Source: Chloroflexota bacterium (GTDB lineage: Bacteria; Chloroflexota; Dehalococcoidia; Dehalococcoidales; WRFJ01). Taken from it: DNA of 19,308 nt. The translations under genes and the position numbers were made by a program. Positions within the stretch are counted from its first letter, which is position 1, and each line of letters opens with the position of its first letter. The notes under the pieces were generated by a model. The model was not told where the DNA came from. It worked only from the letters and a program-made list of their open reading frames with translations, and searched no databases. Shown here in pieces: positions 14,343 through 19,308 of this stretch. The stretch is taken from the NCBI GenBank assembly GCA_009778865.1, contig WRFJ01000004.1, positions 1 through 19,308 of the forward strand, read 5' to 3'.

Positions 14343-15323
14343 ATGAATTACATTTTAGCCATAGAAAGCAGCTGCGACGAAACGGCTGCTGCTGTACTTA
14401 AAGACGGCAAGGAATTGTTGTCAAATATAGTTGCTACCCAAATAGATATACATAAAACTTACGGCGGTGTAGTACCAGAGGCAGCTTCGCGCGCTCATCT
14501 GCTTTCCGTGCGGCCAGTAATTGAGCAGGCTATGCAGCAAGCCGGCATAAACTATCAAGATCTAAGCGCTGTGGCCGTTACTTACGGACCGGGCCTAGCT
14601 GGTTCACTGCTGGTAGGAGTAAACGCTGCCAAAGGTTTAGCGGCCGGCTTAGGCAAGCCGCTTATCGGCGTAAACCATATAGAAGGACATATATATGCTA
14701 ATTGGCTTTTAGAAACTGAACCGCTCTTTCCGGCTCTTTGTCTTATTGTCAGCGGCGGCCATACAGATTTAGTGTTAATAAAAGATCATGGTCTGTATCA
14801 ACGCCTAGGCGGCACATTAGACGATGCTGCCGGTGAAGCTTTTGATAAAGCATCGCGTGTGCTGGGCTTGCCTTATCCCGGCGGTCCTTCCATAGAAAAA
14901 GCCGCTCAAAACGGTAAAGCTTTTTTAAAGTTGCCGCGCGCCTGGTTAAAAAATACTTATAATTTTAGCTTCAGCGGTCTTAAAAGTGCGATAGTGCGCG
15001 CTGTGCAAGATGGTGATATTGTAAACGCCCAAGATGGCGCTGCTTCTTTTCAAGAAGCAGTATGCGATGTGTTAATTAAGAAAACACTAGATGCTGCCCA
15101 AAGATATCAAGTTAAAAATATATTGCTGGCCGGCGGCGTAGCTGCTAATAAAGCTCTTCGGCATGGTTTTACAAATCAAAGTTCCGTAGTAGTTTTTCGC
15201 CCGCCTATTAAACTATGCACTGATAACGCCGCCTTTATTGCTGCTGCTGCCTATCAAAAGTATTTAAAAGAGCAATTTGCCGATAATTCGCTTGATGTGT
15301 GCCCCAATTTAAAACTTATTTAA
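14343..15323 (+). CDS. tsaD: tRNA N6-adenosine threonylcarbamoyltransferase
   Basis: Transfers the threonylcarbamoyl group from TC-AMP to A37 of ANN-decoding tRNAs, working with TsaB and TsaE (not in this window); cytoplasmic. The protein is 326 residues, normal for bacterial TsaD. It has the ASKHA-fold phosphate motif ESSCDETAAAV at the N-terminus, the metal-binding H112-x3-H116 pair in VNHIEGHIYANW, CLIVSGGHTDLVLI, the GEAFDKASRVLGLPYPGG block, FSFSGLKSAI and LAGGVAANKALR. The start at 14343 fits the family exactly and sits directly after a TATAAT. The stop falls within the first copy of a 14-bp direct repeat (15317-15330) that bounds the decayed permease region downstream. Confidence 0.97.
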   Translation: MNYILAIESSCDETAAAVLKDGKELLSNIVATQIDIHKTYGGVVPEAASRAHLLSVRPVIEQAMQQAGINYQDLSAVAVTYGPGLAGSLLVGVNAAKGLAAGLGKPLIGVNHIEGHIYANWLLETEPLFPALCLIVSGGHTDLVLIKDHGLYQRLGGTLDDAAGEAFDKASRVLGLPYPGGPSIEKAAQNGKAFLKLPRAWLKNTYNFSFSGLKSAIVRAVQDGDIVNAQDGAASFQEAVCDVLIKKTLDAAQRYQVKNILLAGGVAANKALRHGFTNQSSVVVFRPPIKLCTDNAAFIAAAAYQKYLKEQFADNSLDVCPNLKLI

Positions 15324-15330
15324 GACAAAA
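15317..15330. repeat. 14-bp direct repeat, left copy
   Basis: TATTTAAGACAAAA, spanning the tsaD stop codon. An exact copy lies at 16234-16247. The pair brackets about 900 bp of decayed coding sequence, and the permease remnant starts immediately after this copy. Confidence 0.6.
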
Positions 15331-16019
15331 GAATACTGTAACTTTACATAAACAAGGAGCCTCGCGCGGTGCTACTCTAGCTTTTATTATCGCCACTCCA
15401 GCTATCTCAATCACTGCTATTATACTTGCTATAGTCATGGTGGATTGGCAATTTACCAGCATCTATATAGCCACTGCTTTGATAGTCGCTATCGGCACCA
15501 GCCTTATTGCGTTACGTATATTTGATAAAAAAGAACGCCATGACTACCTTTTAGAGACTAACCGGATACAATTTACGGTTTGCACTATCTCTCCTACTTT
15601 CTGACAAAAAATCAAAACGGCTTTAAAATATGGTTATACAGACATGCTTGGCGAAGTGGGTGGTTTAATTGTACTAAGTTTATTCATCACTAGTATTTAT
15701 TAGTACCATGCTGCCATCCGATGTTATGGCTGAGCTTTTGGGAGGTAGTTTTTGGACATATATTATCATAGCTTTAGCAGCTATTCCTGTTTACATATGC
15801 TCTACTGCTGTCGTGCCAATGATGGCTTTGCTGATAGCTTCCGGCATGGCACTAATGGGTGCTCTTATTTTTTGGCATTAGGACCAGCAATCAACATTGC
15901 TACCATCCATAATAGCCAATAAAGAAATGGGGAACAAAACTACCATTGTTTATGTTGGAAGTCTGATAATTTTGACATGTATATGCGCTGTAATTTTTAA
16001 CGTTTTAGGTATGATCTAA
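15331..16019 (+). pseudogene. Decayed permease (DUF318 / PF03773 type), 5'-truncated with several frameshifts
   Basis: Pieces of one membrane permease can be followed through different frames. The first piece (about 15345-15604) reads KQGASRGATLAFIIATP and on to ALRIFDKKERH. The second (about 15625-15702) has YTDMLGEVGGLIVLSLFI and ends at TAG. The third (about 15708-15881) has IPVYICSTAVVPMMALLIAS. Then LGPAINIATI in a shifted frame, and last MGNKTTIVYVGSLIIL to the stop at 16017-16019. CSTAVVP...GPAIN matches the second half-repeat of permeases in this family (usually CSTASVPLA...GPATN). The first half-repeat's PLCSCG segment and everything before it are missing. At least three frameshifts or stops make it non-functional. 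Family assignment is from memory of these motifs. Confidence 0.75.
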
Positions 16020-16228
16020 TGTATGTGCCACAATTAATTTGTGCTATAATACTTCTGTTATTGATAGTATATGTTTATATACATAAGTGGTTTTTAAAGA
16101 CAGTAGCTTTAGTAACACGGTATATTCATGCAAAGAGTATGCCAACAACAAAGATTTGTACTCTAATGAAGATTGTGACCACGGTGCACATACCAACAGC
16201 TCACCATAGTTTGCCCGCTTTAGAATAA
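16019..16228 (+). pseudogene. Possible small membrane protein gene, probably frameshifted
   Basis: The ATG follows the permease stop in a TAATG-like overlap, a sign of former translational coupling. The 69-codon frame begins with one hydrophobic helix (QLICAIILLLLIVYVYI). After the T-run near 16090 a neighbouring frame gives a more protein-like hydrophilic tail rich in Cys, Asp and His (SCKEYANNKDLYSNEDCDHG), ending at TAG 16207. I infer a frameshift in a short permease-associated gene. No family recognised. Confidence 0.3.
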
Positions 16229-16233
16229 TAACC

Positions 16234-16247
16234 TATTTAAGACAAAA
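16234..16247. repeat. 14-bp direct repeat, right copy
   Basis: TATTTAAGACAAAA, identical to 15317-15330, in the leader of the small lysine-rich gene. Confidence 0.6.
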
Positions 16248-16267
16248 ATATTGTGGAGGAAAATAAC

Positions 16268-16357
16268 ATGGCCGAAACCAAAAAAGCTGCCCCTGCTAAA
16301 AAAGCTACCCCTGCTAAAAAAGCTGCTGCCCCTGCTAAAAAGGGCCGCTGCAAATAA
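16268..16357 (+). CDS. 29-residue lysine/alanine/proline-rich histone-tail-like peptide
   Basis: The product contains three imperfect copies of a K-K-A-(A/T)-P-A unit (AETKKAAPAKKATPAK and so on) and ends GRCK. About a third of residues are lysine, with no hydrophobic core, as in histone H1 C-terminal tails and bacterial H1-like nucleoid proteins. Evidence that it is a gene: a strong GGAGG Shine-Dalgarno about 8 nt before the ATG, a clean ATG-to-TAA frame, and a 14-bp-stem terminator about 35 nt after the stop. It may bind DNA or RNA; this is inferred from composition only. The single C-terminal cysteine is curious. It could also be the short remnant of a longer H1-like protein. It sits downstream of the decayed permease, with no visible functional link. 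Confidence 0.65.
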   Translation: MAETKKAAPAKKATPAKKAAAPAKKGRCK

Positions 16358-16943
16358 TTGCGTATGGTAGCAACTGAATAGAGGCGCAAAGAAAATACCT
16401 CCTATGGCATGTTTTACCATAGGAGGTATTTATTGCACACATTACATGTAAAAGATCTATAAGAAAGAATGTAATCTGAGTTTAAATTAGTTTACCATAC
16501 TATTTATGGCTGGCGTCAGTGAAAAATCCTTGAATTTTGCGCTATTGGCAAAAATAACTTTACGTAAACTTAACGCAATTAGCGGCCATTGAAGTGCTTG
16601 AGAGAAAAAGTACATAACCAGCGTGCATTTTGGTTTTGAAAAATGCGGTCGCGCCGCTATAACTATTGCTGAACAAGACAAAAATCGTTATTCGCTCATA
16701 AAAAAGCGATTTTCAAATAAATAATGCTATTAACTTTTTTGATAATATGACTAAAAATGAAAAAGTAATTGGGTTATCTGCTATAAAAAGCTCATGAAAA
16801 TATTACTGAGAAATCGCATAATATTCAACTAAACACTTTATATAAAAAATATCATGCATTTAACATAAACTATACACAAGACGTTTGATTTATGCTAAAG
16901 TAAAATACGAGATTGATAAGTCCTATAAAACAGTGAGGTACAA
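16358..16943. other. 586-bp stretch without an intact gene
   Basis: Contains the terminator at 16394-16430 and then AT-rich sequence. One plus-strand frame from 16517 to about 16725 reads protein-like (for example SVHFGFEKCGRAAITIAEQ) but is interrupted by two TGA codons. A second fragment from 16747 (MTKNEKVIGLSAIK) would continue to about 16889 if one A were removed from a run of five. These may be remnants of a lost gene, but AT-rich sequence gives such frames by chance. No promoter for the nitroreductase is convincing. Confidence 0.35.
16394..16430 (+). terminator. Strong hairpin terminator after the lysine-rich peptide gene
   Basis: Arms AATACCTCCTATGG (16394-16407) and its exact complement (16417-16430) form a 14-bp perfect stem with a 9-nt loop. 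The 3' arm ends in TATT and the following T-run is short, so it may also act as an RNA-stabilising 3' structure. Confidence 0.75.
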
Positions 16944-17474
16944 ATGGATACTTTTAAAACTATAGCCACCCGCAAATCCACTCGTGGTTTTAGAGACACC
17001 CAAATTGATGAAAACGATCTTATAAAGATCTTGGCTGCTGGAGGTTCGGCTCCTATAGCTATGGGTGCTTATGAAACCATGCATATTACCGTCGTGCAAA
17101 ATAAAGAACGATTGGAAAAGATATCAGCTTTGGTGGCTGCCTCTTTTAATCGCCCAAATATGCAACCTTTTTATGATGCCCCCACTTTGATTATTATTGC
17201 CGGAAAAAAAGGTGCTCACGGCATGGCTGTTGAAGAACTAAATGCTGGTTGTATTGCTGAGAATATGTTGTTGGCGGCTACTGAATTGGGTTTAGGCAGT
17301 GTATTTGTTCTAGGCACCATAGCTGCTTTTAAAACTGATCCGTTATTAATTAGATCTCTTAATATTCCCGAAGGCTATACGCCTATCTGCAGTATTATAG
17401 TAGGTTATGCTAAAGAAGGCATCAAAAAACAAAATGATATGTTTAACAAAATAAATTACAGTGTTATTAAGTGA
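16944..17474 (+). CDS. Nitroreductase-family flavoprotein
   Basis: A 176-residue NAD(P)H- and FMN-dependent oxidoreductase of the nitroreductase fold. Visible features: the N-terminal FMN-phosphate motif ATRKSTRGFRD, IDENDLIKILAAGGSAPIAMG (second cofactor segment), the CIAENMLLAATELGLGSVFVLG helix and the IPEGYTPICSIIVGYAKEG motif near the C-terminus. Family members reduce nitro compounds, quinones or other substrates, so the physiological substrate cannot be assigned. A GAGG Shine-Dalgarno lies about 6 nt before the ATG. It is monocistronic and convergent with the downstream methyltransferase gene, with 27 bp between the stops. Confidence 0.92.
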   Translation: MDTFKTIATRKSTRGFRDTQIDENDLIKILAAGGSAPIAMGAYETMHITVVQNKERLEKISALVAASFNRPNMQPFYDAPTLIIIAGKKGAHGMAVEELNAGCIAENMLLAATELGLGSVFVLGTIAAFKTDPLLIRSLNIPEGYTPICSIIVGYAKEGIKKQNDMFNKINYSVIK

Positions 17475-17501
17475 CAATAAAGAAGCTCTCATTAAACTTG
17501 T

Positions 17502-18248
17502 TTAATAGCGACTCATATACATGCAAATAGCGCCAGCAGCAGCTACATTAAGACTCTCAGCTCTTTTATTGTCTACAGGCAAACGTAAAACATAATCACT
17601 CAAAACACGCAAAGGTGCCGATACGCCGTGGGTTTCGCTACCCAAAATCAGTAAAAGTTTATTAGATTTCAAAACAGCAGTGTCAGACTGCCCATCCAAG
17701 GCAGTAGCTACCGCATAAAAATCATGTCGTTTAAGAGTTTGCGCAGCAGTAGCTATGTCATCTACCCGCCTTATCCACAAAGAAAAAAGTGAGCCAGCTG
17801 AAGCCGCCACTACTTTAGGAGAAAGCACATCACAGCCACTAGCAGAAAGTATTACACCATCATAGCCTAAAGCAGCAGCTGAACGTATAAGTGTACCAAC
17901 ATTGCCAGGATCAGCCACCCCATCCAAAAGTAAAACACGACTACCTGTCTTAAATGGCAAACGGTTGGAATAGATTTCAGGCGGCAATTTTACTAGAGCT
18001 GCTATACCCTGCGGTGTTTTGGCTGCTAAAATACTTTCTAATCCACTGGGGGAAACCATGCGCAAAGGATAGCCGGTCAGCTCTGACGGTACCGCTACCG
18101 AAGAAAGTATCTCCTCTATACTATCCGGAGCAACAGCGGCAATTTGACTTATAACATTGTAACCTTCAGCCATAAAATAGCCACTCTGACGACGAGCGGC
18201 ACTTTCTTGCAGCTTTTTATACCATTTCAAAGGATTTATATTGATCAT
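17502..18248 (-). CDS. SpoU/TrmH-family RNA 2'-O-methyltransferase
   Basis: AdoMet-dependent enzyme of the SPOUT class, probably methylating a ribose 2'-OH in rRNA (RlmB/TsnR-like) or tRNA. The 248-residue protein has an N-terminal substrate-binding domain (about 1-95; LQESAARRQSGYFMAEGYNV). The knotted catalytic domain carries the three SpoU motifs: LLLDGVADPGNVGTLIRSAAALG (motif 1), LLILGSETHGVS (motif 2) and RAESLNVAAAGAICMY (motif 3). The catalytic arginine of motif 1 is present. Upstream is a good promoter (TTGACA-N17-TTAAAT, 18281-18309). The target nucleotide cannot be read from sequence. Confidence 0.9.
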   Translation of the reverse strand: MININPLKWYKKLQESAARRQSGYFMAEGYNVISQIAAVAPDSIEEILSSVAVPSELTGYPLRMVSPSGLESILAAKTPQGIAALVKLPPEIYSNRLPFKTGSRVLLLDGVADPGNVGTLIRSAAALGYDGVILSASGCDVLSPKVVAASAGSLFSLWIRRVDDIATAAQTLKRHDFYAVATALDGQSDTAVLKSNKLLLILGSETHGVSAPLRVLSDYVLRLPVDNKRAESLNVAAAGAICMYMSRY

Positions 18249-18280
18249 TTTTTAGCTCTTTAATTAAGATATATAACTGC

Positions 18281-18309
18281 ATTTAAAACTGTAGCGTGTT
18301 TTTTGTCAA
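18281..18309 (-). promoter_or_regulatory. Promoter of the SpoU/TrmH gene
   Basis: On the minus strand TTGACA (18309-18304), a 17-nt spacer and TTAAAT (18286-18281). This is the best-formed two-box promoter in the window, with a leader of about 25 nt. Confidence 0.7.
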
Positions 18310-18359
18310 TAAAAATCAGGGCAATCTTTTTGTTTAACAGAAAATAAAAAGACATATGT

Positions 18360-18365
18360 TATACT
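18360..18365 (+). promoter_or_regulatory. -10 box of the pheA-like gene
   Basis: TATACT lies 6 nt before an ATG at 18372. The predicted transcript starts at about 18372, giving either a leaderless start there or a 33-nt leader to the ATG at 18405, which has a GGAGAG Shine-Dalgarno. Confidence 0.5.
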
Positions 18366-18404
18366 GGATAAATGAACTTTAAAGATAAAATGGAGAGCAC
18401 ACCG

Positions 18405-19289
18405 ATGGATAATAAAGAAAGAATTAAAGACCTTAAAGAATATGTAGATGCTTTGGATAAGCAAATGATAGAAATTTTGGGTGAGCGCTTAAAAGCCAGC
18501 CGCACTATTTCTGAACTTAGCAATATACCTGTTATAGATAAAAAACGCGAGAAAAAAGCTATCAATACAATGGCTAAGCTTAGCGACAGTAACGATAAAT
18601 ATTATATAGAAACCCTGATAGGGCACTTACAGAATCTAAGCAGCCGCCGTAATCAACAAAAAAGATATCCCAACTCTAAAGAAGCATGGCTACCATTATC
18701 AGGAAATGTTAAAAACAAAAACCCAAACATAGCCTATGAAGGCAATAAATCAGCTCAAGCCGCTGCTATCTTTTTCCCACATGGTCGATTAAAAGAAGTC
18801 AAAGATTATAAAGAAGTAATTATGGCTATAAAAAACCAAGATGTTCATTACGGCGTGTTGCTGGCGGAAAACGAACGATGGGGGGCTGACAGCTTTATTT
18901 ATAACATGTTGCTTAAAGAAAAATGCTATATAGTGCAACAAGTATGGATTAAAGGTAACAAAGAAAACGGTGATTGCCGCTTTATGGTCATCGCTGACAC
19001 TCCAGAATATACTAAGAAAAGCAATATCACCAGTGTTATTTTCCGCACGGAAAACCGCAGTGGTGCCTTAGCCGATTTATTACTACCTTTTTTAAGTGAA
19101 GACATAAGTCTTTACCGCATAGAATCGCGTCAAGATAATAAGGGCTACTATTTTCTCACAGATATTGTAGGTAATATTCAAGATAAAAAGGTAGATAAAG
19201 CATTAAAACGTGTTGAGTCTTTATGCGGCTCAGTTAATATAGTCGGTTGTTACGACGAAAAAACACTGTTAAATAATGGTGGGCGGTGA
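18405..19289 (+). CDS. PheA-like protein: degenerate chorismate mutase, half prephenate dehydratase, intact ACT domain
   Basis: Resembles the bifunctional P-protein of phenylalanine synthesis but is shorter (294 residues against about 386 in E. coli). Residues 1-85 align with AroQ chorismate mutase: Arg28, Asp45, Arg48, Glu49, Ser80 and Gln84 match active-site positions, but E. coli Arg11 and Lys39 are replaced by Lys11 and Ser39. Residues 108-185 match the first lobe of prephenate dehydratase (PNIAYEGNKSAQAAAIFF, HYGVLLAENERWGADSF). About 90 residues, including the SHPQ region, are then missing, and the Thr-Arg-Phe catalytic motif appears as Cys191-Arg-Phe. The ACT domain (about 207-285) keeps GALADLL and RIESRQ, the phenylalanine-binding signatures. 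The start at 18405 is chosen for its GGAGAG site; the ATG at 18372 adds 11 residues. The stop codon lies inside a tRNA gene on the other strand. Confidence 0.85.
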   Translation: MDNKERIKDLKEYVDALDKQMIEILGERLKASRTISELSNIPVIDKKREKKAINTMAKLSDSNDKYYIETLIGHLQNLSSRRNQQKRYPNSKEAWLPLSGNVKNKNPNIAYEGNKSAQAAAIFFPHGRLKEVKDYKEVIMAIKNQDVHYGVLLAENERWGADSFIYNMLLKEKCYIVQQVWIKGNKENGDCRFMVIADTPEYTKKSNITSVIFRTENRSGALADLLLPFLSEDISLYRIESRQDNKGYYFLTDIVGNIQDKKVDKALKRVESLCGSVNIVGCYDEKTLLNNGGR

Positions 19290-19308
19290 GGGACTCGAAC
19301 CCCCGACA
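19277..19308 (-). tRNA. tRNA, 3' part only (runs off right edge); identity not readable
   Basis: On the minus strand the last 32 nt of a tRNA are seen: a T-stem GGGGG/CCCTC (one G-U pair) around the loop TTCGAGT, the 3' acceptor strand ACCGCCC, discriminator A and an encoded CCA. The anticodon is outside the window, so the amino acid is unknown. The last 13 nt overlap the 3' end of the pheA-like gene. Confidence 0.88.

Noticed and set aside
16268..16345. Repeated GCTAAAAAAGCT units as a CRISPR or other DNA repeat array
   Set aside because: The units are short, contiguous and follow the codon phase of the Lys/Ala/Pro peptide, so they are coding repeats.
16517..16735. In-frame TGA codons read as tryptophan or selenocysteine (alternative code or selenoprotein)
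   Set aside because: TGA is used as a normal stop for the nicotinamidase fusion, nitroreductase and pheA-like genes, and no SECIS-like hairpin follows either TGA. Simple gene decay or a chance frame explains it better.

Overview
The window looks like chromosome from a low-GC (about 40% by eye) organohalide-respiring bacterium, most likely an uncultured member of the Dehalococcoidia (Chloroflexota). The main evidence is a reductive dehalogenase whose Tat leader (MS-FHST-SRREFMKALG) and following PWWVK block resemble Dehalococcoides/Dehalogenimonas RdhA proteins, with its RdhB anchor. An HspR-type MerR repressor running a heat-shock operon fits this. The placement is inference from remembered family signatures, not a database search.

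Region 1 (1-3060, minus strand) is a heat-shock operon, dnaJ/cbpA - hspR - clpC. ClpC is cut by the left edge. Its promoter carries a palindrome resembling an HspR (HAIR) operator. Region 2 (3109-5100, minus) is a self-contained rdhB-rdhA operon with a tandem TATAAT promoter and a strong terminator; the B-before-A order is unusual for Dehalococcoidia. Region 3 (5268-10862, plus) holds purM-purH (late purine synthesis), a nicotinamidase fused to a nicotinate phosphoribosyltransferase (NAD salvage) and tilS. PurM lacks an ordinary start codon in the expected place. Region 4 (11045-14118, minus) holds a CNNM/CorC membrane protein, a DUF2344 protein and a Ste24-like membrane protease.

Region 5 (14343-16943, plus) has tsaD, then a decayed permease gene bracketed by a 14-bp direct repeat, a 29-codon lysine-rich histone-tail-like peptide gene with a strong RBS and terminator, and about 590 bp with no intact gene. 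Region 6 (16944-19308) holds a nitroreductase-family gene, a convergent SpoU/TrmH rRNA methyltransferase, and a PheA-like protein whose chorismate mutase and prephenate dehydratase parts both look degenerate while the ACT domain is intact. That last gene runs into the 3' end of a tRNA on the opposite strand.

Most genes are housekeeping (proteostasis, purine and NAD metabolism, tRNA modification); the rdhBA operon is the respiratory specialisation. A recurring feature is a -10 box placed 6-12 bp before an ATG with no Shine-Dalgarno (tsaD, tilS, the ATG upstream of purM, the pheA-like gene), which suggests leaderless transcripts. I found no insertion sequence, CRISPR array or rRNA.
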